DNA from: Archilochus colubris
Taxonomy: Eukaryota; Chordata; Aves; Apodiformes; Trochilidae
Length of the DNA: 64,000 bases
NCBI GenBank assembly: GCA_023079485.1
Contig: CM041086.1
Location: forward strand, 14,144,401 to 14,208,400
Reading direction: 5' to 3'
Notes under the pieces: model-generated
What the model was told of the DNA's origin: nothing
Databases searched by the model: none
The model's input: only the letters and a program-made list of their open reading frames with translations
Shown: positions 36,581 to 47,487 of the stretch, one piece after another
How positions within the stretch are numbered: position 1 is the first letter of the stretch
Layout of the letters: the number at the start of each line of letters is the position of its first letter
Made by a program: the position numbers and the translations under genes

Positions 36581-39500
36581 CATTATTTTGGTGAAGACAA
36601 GAATAAATTACGACAAAATGTTCTAAGCTCATTTATAAATGTGAATTCGTTTCAACTTCAAAGCAAGAGACATGCTTACTGCATTGATGCAAACATTTGG
36701 CAATGCTGATTACAGTGACCAGATTCAAACCCAAAAGAAAATGACCAGCTCATCAATAACATTCAACTATTCCACAAAGATGCTTCTAAGATAAGACAAC
36801 ATTGGTTGCATCAAAGTGGACTCATAGTCTGCAGTATTTATTAATATAATCCATGCTAAAACCAATATGGGAACTCCAGAGAAAGAGGAACAGGGAGCAA
36901 GTCGACTAGCTGGAATCACAGAAGATAAGGAGGATTGATATTCATGTGGTGACACTTGTATACCATACAACACATCTGGGGATAGGATGCCATTTAACAG
37001 ATACAAACATCTCTCTTAACTTGCCTGTAGTAAAAAGACTGCTGCTTTTTCTTTTCTTTTTGTTCCAGTGCACCATGAGGCTGTGATTTCATTTCTAACG
37101 ATGGCAGAGAAGACACCAAATGCCTCTCATGTACAAAACTGCTGAGGTGGGGAGGGAGGAATGCTGTGACTCATAATGAATATTATGTATAGTTTATTTT
37201 ATAATAATTATATAATCATAATTTATGTATAGTTTAGAATTACCCTTAACTTTTGTGCCTTGGCTTTCTTACATGGTTTTGGTAGCATTGGTTCCTACCA
37301 ATAGTGCTGAACAACCCTGACTTTATATCCCAAGCCATCCTCACTTCCAGACATTTATTCCCTCATCTAGGTCTTGCAGGATGTGTTGTTCTGTGGAATA
37401 AATGACCTAAAAATCACTGCCTTTCCCCAGCTTCTTTCTGGGCTAACACTGAAGGTAAAGAAACAGAGTTACTGGACAATATTAGGTTTCTGTTGCCTGA
37501 AGAGCTGCTCCTCTATCCTGCCAATACAGCTCATGGCTAACAATCTGACATCAGATGTGGACACCTGATGCCCAACTGAGTTACTGGCATGAAGCACCTT
37601 ATAAAATCCGCATTTCAAATCATCTAGAGGAGAAACTTCAGATAAAGAAACCACACTAGCAATATAATTAGTCATCAGAATTAAAGTATTACTGAAAACA
37701 CACCTGCTAGGGAGAGGAAGCAGCTTGCAGGAATTATCCAATGCTCCTAGACCCATATTCTGGAACCTCTTAATTATATGCAATTCCTCTTACTCTGATG
37801 GCACAAAATGTAAAGTCAGGGTGCAGAGGTAGGTATGGTTAAAGAAAACAAAATTAATATCTAAAATGCTGCATTTAACTTAAGACATACATGAAAGCAA
37901 GTTGAAACAAGCAGCAACAAAATCTGCACTGCTGTCTACAAACTAACTGTAATTTCATATACATCTCATTCTTATCCTATTTTCTGTTGCAGAAATAATT
38001 GTCTAATCCGTTTGGTTTAGGTTTCACGTTTTAAAGACTCTGAAGGTTGCAGTCATGGGAAGCAGCCACTTTCTCCAATTTTTGTTTCTTCTAGGTGGTC
38101 TGATGAAAGCTATTTGTTCCTATCAATTTGTAAGACAAAGATATGCTAATATTTGTAATGCCAAATAATACAGATTAATGCTGATCTTCATCTTACTCCT
38201 AAGCCCAAGAGGAAATGAAATGCTAACAAATTCAAAAACAGAAGATAAGACTTTCTCATGTAACATAATAAACAATGAATTAAATGGATAAAAGTTAAAA
38301 AAAAGGCTGAAGAATGAATAATTTTTTGCCATTCATGGTAGAACAACAATAAATACTTAGAAGATCTCATACTGTTGAGAAGAAATGGTGTTTAGATTAA
38401 ACCTTGCTAGCCCCTAAAAGGATAACTCATCAGGACCTTCCACTTCTCTACCAATTCTGTACTCAGTTGCTAGATCCCTTTTTTTACCTCACTTTATTAC
38501 AGTTTGGAACAGCTGAAAAGCATTTTGCTAGGGGGAATAAAAAAGCTCTAGATAGTTTTGTAATCAAAACTGCAGTGGTTGATGGTATTAGGAACCACGT
38601 AAGAGTAATTTCATCTTATTTACCTGGTAGCCCTAACTTTCATCTATGATCAGAATTCATAAGTTTTTCTGTTAGCCTTATTTAGCATTTAATAATTTTA
38701 TTTAGCAATTAATTAATTGTGTTCCCCTTCTCATAATGACTGTTGAAATGAAGCCAGATAACCTTCACACTTCTGCACTGCAGCACTCAGATGGAAGGCA
38801 GGTGCTTTATTCCCTGTCCCATCTCATCTCTTCCCTCCCTGGCAGCCTGGATAAACCAAGTTCCCAAGGAATGCAGCAGCACTTCAACATCCCTTTGCAC
38901 TCTAAAATCCTTGTGGAGCTAATTTTCCTGCATGCTCATTTCCATCTGAGAAAGTCAGGAGGACTGAAAAGAAAGATGGAGCAATCATTTATATTGCTCT
39001 GGGCTCCTAAAGCCACATCCACTATCCCTCTGCTCGTGTTAAATGAGAGGAAAGCCAAGTGATTTGGGGTTTTTTTGAGCTCCAATGCCAAGTTGCTCAT
39101 TTCTGGGATAAAAACTAGACCTGACTGTTCTCCTCAAGCTTCCTTCCCTTCCCTCTTTTAGCTACCCATGAAAGAAATCAAAACTGCAGGGATCAAACCA
39201 TTAAACAAACGTGTAAATGCACAGATACTTTTTACTCTGATGTGGGCAAAAATAACGTGGATTATGGAATATAAAAAAAAAACAAAACAAACCCTGTGTT
39301 CTAAATACTGTTTCATTATCTTTAATGTAAAATATGAAATACTGTTTGATATTTATCTTTGTGTTCATTGTTCTTAAAAGAGAAACACAAGAAAGGGAAT
39401 GTTTTAACATTGTGTACTGATTTTAAGATACCATATGACAATCAAAGATTTAAATAGCAGATATGCAGATGCAATGCTCTTGTCAGATAGAAAAAGCAAT

Positions 39501-39784
39501 GAAGATATTAACTTAAAAAGGCAAATTTTTCCCCACACTACTGGCAAACAACAACTCAGCATTAGATGAAATTCCATCTATGTGCAATTTCATGAATGCC
39601 TTAAATACTAGGGGCACAAATGCAAGACTTCCATGATGGTACAAATGAGGTGATGCTACAGTGCTTACAGAGCATCTCACACTTATCCAAAGCCATTCAG
39701 ATGACTTTCATGTTTCCAGTAGCATTTCCAAAGCACCCACTCTGATATCACCACAAGCACCTTACACCCCTTAACAAGTGTCAG
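36581..39784. other. Unique noncoding sequence
   Basis: No gene recognised. A short AT-rich direct repeat, TTATGTATAGTTTA, occurs twice near 37180-37235. Confidence 0.6.
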
Positions 39785-39885
39785 GTCCATTCCCCCATGT
39801 CCTATTATCACTTGACATCCTAAAAAGTCCCTCCTCAGCTTGTAGGCTCCTACAGATACTGGAAGGCTACAGTAAGGGGAAAAGT
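39785..39885 (-). mobile_element. Old CR1 LINE internal fragment
   Basis: The plus strand reads CATTCCCCCATGTCCTATTA, then AAAAAGTCCCTCCTCAGCTT and GATACTGGAAGGCTACAGTA. These are three consecutive antisense CR1 blocks from just upstream of the 3' end. Both ends have decayed, so the limits are approximate. Confidence 0.75.
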
Positions 39886-40604
39886 CATCTTCTTCACTAG
39901 CATAAAATACCTGTTTTTGATATTGATGTTCTGGAGTGTTTCCATCTGAACTTTACATTCATGGATTGTACAGTACTGTTCATGGATTCATAGAGCTATT
40001 TATACAATGCCAGAGAAAAGCAATGATGCCCAAGAAATTGGTCACTCATTCCTTGCAGTTAATATGTATTTTGCTTACCCTCAGGCAAAACTGAAGTCAG
40101 CTGGGACAATGGTAGGAATAAGCTGCCATTAACATTGACAATACCAAGCTAAAGGGGAATATTGGGGTTTCACACATCTTTAATGCTGCCAAAAAAATCA
40201 AAGGATGTTTTAACACTGATTATGACAGGGTTGGTGCATCTATGAAGGAAAAGAATCCTCAAATTGGGCTACTCAGAATACAGAATAAAATCTACATCCT
40301 GTGTGAGGGAACCTCCTGCTAAAGCTTTGAATGAATGAGGAATTCAAGGAATATCAAAGCAGAAGAAAATCTGCACAAGTATATTTGCTTTACATCAATG
40401 CAGAGTAAAAATGTCCTGAAAAAGCTATTCTGCATTTATAGAATTGTGGTCATAAAGAAAAAGCCAATACAAAACCCAGCAACAAAACCCAACTGACCTT
40501 CTCAAAACACAGGAAATTATAGCAATTAGTTTTTCCAAGCAATACAACAACTATACTTTTCTCATTAATATTCACCTCATTGCTGAAACACTGGAACATT
40601 TGTC
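39886..40604. other. Unique noncoding sequence
   Basis: Nothing recognisable. Confidence 0.6.
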
Positions 40605-40749
40605 CACAGCAGTGGTAGGTTTGCCTGGAAGCATCCAAGGTCAGGTTGGACCTGAGCAACCTGATCGAGTTGAATCTGTCCCTGCTCATTCCAGGGGGTT
40701 GGACTAGATGATCTTTGAAGGTCCCAAATCATTCTGTGGTTCTATTAAT
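40605..40749 (+). mobile_element. CR1 LINE 3' fragment, diverged
   Basis: Contains CATCCAAGGTCAGGTTGGAC, GAGCAACCTGATC, and GGGGGTTGGACTAGATGATC, ending in a decayed CATTCTGTGGTTCTAT tail. It belongs to a different CR1 subfamily from the 22.5/25.3/47/50.5 kb copies. Confidence 0.9.
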
Positions 40750-43218
40750 TCTTCTCCAGTTACAAATAGGTGTGTTCACACAGCCTGGTCAACTCTTTGA
40801 AAGCCAGAATTTCTAAACATCTATTTTCACAGTGATTAGGCACTCTCATGGAAAGCAGCAATTAATGAACTTCCAGCAACTGATCTTACATGCTCACTGA
40901 TTTTTACACCCCAGATGTTCCTGGCATAAAGAAAGTCTACTTCCATGGCAGGAACTGACAAGGATAAATGCAACACTTGCAGGTCTCTGGAAAAGCTCCT
41001 GGCACAAATAACTGCATGGAACCAGCAAGATGTGCATCCATTACTTCATTTATGTAGAGATTTATGAACTTCAAAGTGTGCTTTGGTACTGAGTGCCAAC
41101 CCAGATGGAAAACATGTTGTTCCCTGGATCAGGAATCTTGACTGTCAAGTTACCTGTGAAGCACTAGAGAATATAAATGAATACAGCTTGATCCATCATT
41201 GTCTTCCAGTATATCCATATCAAGACTGTAATTATTGTAATGCCTCAACACCCCAGGCAGCACTGGTACCTGCTCTGCCTGGAGACAACTGAGGAGTTCA
41301 AATGACCTCGTGCTGCCAGTTTCTCTCTCTTCCAACTTACTCATGCTTTACTCTCCCAAGTATTTAGTCAAAATTTTTATTTGAGCACCTAAAAAATTAT
41401 TCCCCAATTAAAAACTTGTTATAAATCTTACAAAGAACCAAATGTTAAAGCCACGTGGAAAAGGACTTCTCTGTTCTATTCTAGACCAGGCAGAAAATCA
41501 GTTTCAATTTATTAAAATCATTCTCTGAGTCTAATACTTAGAACCACTCCATTCTTTGTTGGTGAAGCACAATGATTACAGATGTCCCTGTGTTAATGAC
41601 ACTTAACCCATGACTCCTGCAATGCAGGATGATGAAGATAACAAAAGCATTTCATTTACTACCTACAATAATACATCCTACCTATGAAAGGATGACTTCT
41701 TTAGTGCAATTTAGTGGTTGGAAAAACATCTTGAATATCCAGCTGTACCACTGTGTTCCAGACTGAAACATACAACTTGATTATGCTTTCAATACATCAT
41801 CTTCCCATCAATTAAACCAGAAATAAGCACGTGTATTTTGTAGTCTGAATGGTACAAAGCACATTCCTTTCTCTGGTAACATTCCCTTTAAATCATTTTA
41901 ATAGTTAAGGACCAACCAAATCCAGGCAGACTAGGATCCAGTTCCAGCAGCAACCATCTAAACCCAAATATCTTAGGAAAAACAAGTTTAAAAAGCCTGC
42001 AACAACATTTTGCAGAGGATGGATCCTCCCAGAAGGTGGCAGAAGCAGAAGGTAGAAAGCAAATATCCATTGCTTGTCATGCAAAGGAGGTGGCATCTGA
42101 AAATTAGCTGATTCTAGCAAGACAACACCATGTGAGTGCAGAATGCTTCATCCTCAAAGGAGTCTGGAATTAAAAACCTTTAGCTGTGCACTAAAACCTT
42201 ATTTATTCTTTTTTAAAACTCGTGTAGACAATCTGATGCCTTTGAGCCTACATTGGACATTGTCACTGGCATTGACAAACATGGAGATGAAGTTAAAATT
42301 ACCAGCTTTGAATGTGACAAATTCAAAACATGTAAGTAAAGAAATGACATTCCTGACTGAATTCTTTTTTATCTTTTGTCTATATATCTATTAAATGTAT
42401 CACTGTCAACAATGAAGTGTCAATCTGCCACTTTCACTCTCTCTTAACCAGTTAAAAATACCTATTTAACTACATTCAGAACTATCATAGCATGGAGCTA
42501 TTAAAAATGGAAATTAATTTATGAGCTAGGCTTGTTGATGTTAAGTATGATAAGTTTGTTTACTTACTATATTATTTATGGAAAAATTTAAAGCAGATTT
42601 TCATCATTTTTGATGCAAAGATAAAAAATTACCAAGTCCTCCCATGCTACCTAATGAAACTTCCTTTTTCCCATTCTGTGACATGCTAAGCCATAAAAAA
42701 AAGCAAATAAAAAGACGAAAAATAAATAGATGAAAAGAATAATAATAAAAAAAAGTAGAATAAGAGCTTGAAAGAGAATGAGAAATTTTAAAATCCCACA
42801 GAAAATGAAACAAAAAACTCCACAGAAGCCCCCTAAAAACCTAACCCAGAAACCCACCATCCATATGCAAAGATTTGTTCAAGGTTTTCTACAGCTAAAG
42901 CATTTCTTCAGGCTGCTGTGATGTTGTCTTTCTGAAGTCACCTGGCCATAGAGTCCTAAACAAAAGTCCAGAAGCCAGCACGTAAAAGATAAATTCTACA
43001 CAAAATGTGCTATAAATGCACATTTATAGACCTGTCCTAGAACCTAATTCATAGGTCACTAAACTCAAATGGTAAATGTGCTAAGGTAGAAAAATGGAGC
43101 ATGTAGGAAAGGAATCAGTCTCCAAAAGAACAAAATTTCAATTTTTTTTTCTATCTGCACTATAAATACAATGCACAAACCAAGCAAACCTTTGACCTTC
43201 CATATAATACAGAGATCT
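40750..43218. other. Unique noncoding sequence, A-rich near the TENM1 exon
   Basis: No gene recognised. 42680-42790 is A-rich with AATAATAATAAAAAAAAG. Confidence 0.6.
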
Positions 43219-43311
43219 AAGGAGGAAAAGGGGGAGGGAGGAAAAATAAAAAAAAAAAAAAAAAAAAAAGAAAGAAGAAAATAACAGGAAAAAGGAAAAG
43301 AGAGGTAGAAG
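43219..43311. repeat. Purine-rich tract (pyrimidine tract in TENM1 pre-mRNA)
   Basis: Over about 93 bp only four pyrimidines interrupt A and G: a G-rich part (GGAGGAAAAGGGGGAGGGAGG), an A22 run at 43248-43269, then mixed AG. It begins about 65 nt downstream of the TENM1 5' splice site. In the transcript it reads as a long U/C tract. Confidence 0.9.
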
Positions 43312-43376
43312 CAGCTAATTTCAAATAAATTCCAACTTGTATGCAATACATGAGATGTTTATTAGATCTTTATTAC

Positions 43377-43637
43377 CATTTTCCCCATCAGACTTCCTTT
43401 CATGGTCAGTGTCAGTGAGGGACAGTGCTGAGTTTGCCCGGCTTGACAAACAGGAGCTGTGTTCCGATTTCATCCCCCTCATCCACATCCTCAGGGCATG
43501 GTCCGGGGAAGCAGCACCTTCTGTTTCAGTATCCATGTCTGAGCCCACCTCTAGTGGGTAACTGTGCTCAGCTACACCGTGTAAATCTGTTTGGTAGCCA
43601 GAGCACAGAATATGAGGAGTTTCACAGAATTCCATGT
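43377..43637 (-). CDS. TENM1: TENM1 (teneurin-1) internal coding exon, N-terminal cytoplasmic domain
   Basis: This 261-bp exon carries 2 bases finishing a codon from the previous exon, 86 full codons, and 1 base of the next codon. The translation starts [17 protein letters not shown] and contains [17 protein letters not shown] and [17 protein letters not shown], ending HERKSDGEN. This is the serine-rich stretch of the teneurin intracellular domain, and the MEFCET start and MKSEHSS segment match teneurin-1 rather than teneurins 2-4. The acceptor is a T-run followed by CCAG at 43638-43640; the donor is G|GTAATA with GT at 43375-43376. Teneurin-1 is a type II transmembrane adhesion protein acting in neuronal wiring, with a large extracellular part that binds latrophilins; the region encoded here lies in the cytoplasm and carries no catalytic residues. 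The frame is intact with no stop. The first Met at 43635 is internal, because the family's start codon is in an earlier exon not found here. Identity is recognition by eye, but strong. Confidence 0.95.
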
Positions 43638-46600
43638 CTGGAAAAAAACAAAAGTTCAGAGAAAAAAAAACATTGAGAAGTGAAAATCAATAGAGCTGTG
43701 ATTTTCCTTTGGAAAAATCTGTTTTGAAAATTAACGTTGTCAATACTACTAAGGAGACTTTTTTTTCAGGCAGTGACTCACTCAGATATGTAATCTCCTA
43801 TGAGTATAATACAAGAGAGTGCAATTCTGTAAAATACATAATACTGCACTGTAATTTTGCCTTTATGCCTGATAGAAATATGTTATAGCTCAAATATGTG
43901 TACACCCACACCCTGACAGCAGCATAGCAATTTACAGTGAAGTGAGTACTTACAAATATACATAACTTTTTTTTCTTTTTTTTCTTCCAGAAAGGCAAGA
44001 GCTCTAAAATTAATCTCACTTTTCTTTATCATAACAAATTTGCAAATAGGGAATTTACAAAATAACTTTGGAAACATTTGGGTTATCACAGAAGACACAG
44101 AAAGGGTACTCACCACTGGCTTGCTCTTTGAGAGTGCTGTCCTTGCATATTCACACCAGGGAGGGGGTTTTGGTTCTCCAGTGCTGGTGACCTACAGGAA
44201 CTTCTCAGAAGAGCAGTGACTACTGGGACTGTACAAGTGCCATCTCATGACACCAAACGATCAGAGACTTTAAAGAGTTGTACAGTGCTCAATATTTCAG
44301 TTATTCTTACTCAACATGGCAACTGTAGGGCAGGAGAAATCCAAGGACAAACAGAAGATGGACAGGACCCATAATGTGAATATGCAGAGGAAACATTCTC
44401 AAAGAACCCCAGGTAAGTAACACACACCAGCACATGGAAACTTCCTTGGAGGCAGCCTCTGCATATTCTCACGTGTGAGAATCCAATTACAAACACAGCT
44501 CTCAGGGAGAGGTAGAACAAGGAGTTTTAATTAAATAAGGATTACAGAACAGCACTCCCTACGTGAACATCAGACCTGGGATGCCACCTTGAGAGACTAA
44601 AAAACAGTACCACACATCCACACAGTCTTTCAATTTCTAGAAAAGAAACATTAGAGACAAGAGTCACTGATAAAGAGGCTGAGGACAAATGCTCTCCTCT
44701 ACTGTCATCCTGACTAAAGCTTCAATTTGCCAGACTAATCCACTTACCAGCCAGTGAGAGGACTGGCTCTTGTTTTAAGCACTCTCAGAAGTAACAAAAA
44801 GCCCTGGTATCTTCCTGAAGCTGTTGACCAGAGTCTACAAACCAAATGCTAAACTGGAATATTCTGAGGTGGCTCAATTTTAAAGTCATGTGTTGCTGCT
44901 TGCCATCTTTCATTTGCCAACAAAACATTCCTGAAGGTCTCAGTTGTAGTGACAGCCTGGCTTTCAGCTCAGGGAATGCTCTCTTTCCCAGAGAGCAGGG
45001 GGAGAAGGTGGGCAGTGAAGAGAAAAAAGTGTCCATAGCCTCACTTTCCTATGCAAGAGTCCTAGGAAGCTGTTCTGGCTCCCTGGTACTGTCACTGGAT
45101 TAACTGGTCCATCCCAGCAGCAGTATCCATCACTGCTCCTCCTCCTTTTGGAGCAAGGACAGAACTGGGGAGTGCTCCATCACTGCTGGGATCTCTGCCC
45201 CTTTTTCACAGGAGGAAGACTTGGTGTCTGCTCTACACTTAAGAGCCTAAAGCCACCTTCACTGGCTCTGCTCTCCAAGTACCTTAAATGCCTTGAGGCT
45301 GATGATGAGATTTGATGGATATGGCTAGGAAAAAATACCCAAGATGTTTCTGGAATGTTTAGTTTCAGCAATAGAGGGAATATTTGATGTTTGAACTTTA
45401 TCTGCCATGATAATTCAGTGTTCTTTATGCCCTCTGAGGCCTGTTTAAAACTGACAAACTATACAGACAATAACTATATACATAAACTAGACACACAATA
45501 AACAAGCTCTACTTGGTTCAGTTAGCACAGACCCAATCTTTGTATGATACAAAGAGATTTTGATGTTGGACACTGAACCATCACAGCTGCATCACAGGTC
45601 TAGTTTTTACTCTCTTTCTGACAGGCACTAAGTGAATCCAATCACTTCCATACAGAATATGGTTCCAAATGATGCACATCCATTTTTATTTTTTCTTTAC
45701 CAAATTCAAAAAACACCTGCACATAAACCAAGAATAAAAAGCCAGCAACAGTCCCAGATTTCTAACTCAGAAATACAGATTGAATCACATAAGCAGCCTG
45801 ATTCTACTCCAGCCTGAAAGAACTGCTTTGTTCATTTCAATGGAAGATGTGGATGCCACTTTTTCACCAAACCCTTTCCCAGCAATGAAGAGGTGAGTCA
45901 AGAGGTTTCTTGAGAAACATCTGATCTGAAGTTCTGCTTGACAGAGTTGAGCCACTACAAAAAAGTAGATGGGAGCCTCACTCCACCTGCTGCACCCATG
46001 CTCTGAAAGGAAGGGCAATGCCAAATCTGTACCCATGCTCTGAAAGGAAGGGCAATGCCAGATCTTGCTGGCAAGGAGCTCACACCCAGCAGTGAGCTAC
46101 CTTGTCCCATGCAGGGTGCAGTCCAGATTGTCTACGTCATCAAAAATTAATGATGGGATGTCTCTCTCAACTAAATTACACCTTGTGATCTCAAGAAACA
46201 TGTCCATGGTCTGCTTCCACCTGAGAGAACATTTCCACTTCTTTTCACCAGTTGAGGAACTTCCTTGTTATTAAAAATCTTCTCCTAACTTCATGAACCC
46301 TGGCAGCTGCTGCCAGGTCCTCAGGGATGCAGGCACTTCTGTAGATGGATGTCCACTCCAGGCAGATGTCTGCCCCAAAAGCCTGCAGCACATACCCTCC
46401 CTGTTTGCAATCACTTATGCCAAAGGGAAACTTCATCCCAGTAAATCTCAGGAATGCTAATTAGATTACACATGTTTAAGAAGCAGAGAATTTACCCTTC
46501 AGTCTGTATGTTAATTCCCAAAGTAGCAGCTAACATATTCAATAATTTAGCTACCTTTTTTTTTTTTTGGTGGGCAAGAGAAAGTGACTTTTTTGTACTG

Positions 46601-46933
46601 TAATTCATATTCAACAGAAGTCTAAAGCAATATATTGCCTTAACAGCCTATTCCTTAAGTATACAAGCTTTTGTAGTATTTTAACTCCCATAGGATGTAC
46701 TTTCTGAAAAGCACTTAGAATGCCAGAAGTGGCTGATTTTAGTCTCCATATCTAACCTTGTTACCCAAAATATGACATTTCCACAAGGAGATAAAGTTCA
46801 AGTGAGGGTTTATCACAGATTTAGTCTTACCAAAAAGACACATTCACAAGAGAAATGAGGGAACATTAACATGAAATTCACTGTTTTGCATAAATAGTAA
46901 GGAGAGAAAAAAGTATGCAGTTATGAAAGTACA
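43638..46933. other. Unique noncoding sequence upstream of the TENM1 exon
   Basis: No gene recognised apart from the acceptor of the TENM1 exon. A 37-bp tandem duplication lies at 45994-46067 and a T-run at 46556-46569. Confidence 0.6.
45994..46067. repeat. 37-bp tandem duplication
   Basis: ACCCATGCTCTGAAAGGAAG followed by GGCAATGCCA occurs at 45994-46023 and again at 46031-46060, with similar 7-bp spacers. The 30-bp cores are identical, so the duplication is recent. Confidence 0.93.
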
Positions 46934-47487
46934 CAGAAGATGATTTTGCCCCTGTACTCAGCACTGGTGAGGCCACACCTCGAGTCCTGTGTCCAGTTCT
47001 GGGCCCCTCAGTTCAGGAAGGATATCGAGGTCCTGGAGCAGGTCCAAAGGAGGGCAACCAGGCTGGTGAAGGGACTCGAGCACAGACCCTATGAGGAGAG
47101 GCTGAGGGAGCTGGGGCTGTTCAGCCTGGAGAAGAGGAGGCTCAGGGGAGACCTCATCACTCTCACAACTCCCTGAAAGGAGGCTGGAGCCAGGGGGTTG
47201 GTCTCTTTTCCCAGACGACTTTCAACAAGACAAGAGGGCAGGGTCTTAAGTTGTGCCAGGGGAGGTTTAGGTTGGAGATTAGAAAGAATTTCTTTACGGA
47301 GAGGGTGATCAGACATTGGAATGGGCTGCCCAGGGAAGTAGTGGATTCTCTGTCCCTGGAGATATTTCAAAAGAGACTGGATGTGGCACTCAGTGCCATG
47401 GGCTGGGAACCGCAACGGTGGTTCAAGGGTTGGACTTGATGATCTCTGAGGTCCCTTCCAACCCAGCCAATTCTATGATTCTATGAT
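46934..47487 (+). mobile_element. CR1 LINE fragment, young subfamily (~555 bp)
   Basis: Sense-oriented CR1. From 46940 the frame reads [20 protein letters not shown] and continues to [13 protein letters not shown], the end of the reverse-transcriptase region. A deletion in the CTCTACAACTCCCT motif shifts the frame near 47165, and the remaining C-terminal part (47251-47439) is open in another frame. It ends with the full ATTCTATGATTCTATGAT tail. Confidence 0.96.

Larger units (their letters stand above)
1..43376 (-). other. TENM1: Inferred TENM1 intron downstream of the exon (partial, >43 kb)
   Basis: TENM1 is read on the minus strand, so lower coordinates lie downstream. I looked for the following teneurin coding segment, which has a proline run and CTC motif and would appear on this strand as a GGN-rich block, and did not see it. 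The stretch is therefore read as one intron that runs off the window. It contains repeats listed separately and otherwise unique AT-rich sequence with frequent stops in all frames. A nested gene cannot be excluded, particularly near 4.4-7.4 kb. Confidence 0.75.

Noticed and set aside
46940..47439. Apparent coding frames with strong protein-like composition
   Set aside because: They are the CR1 reverse-transcriptase tail, not a host gene; the same residues recur at 22.5, 25.4 and 50.6 kb.
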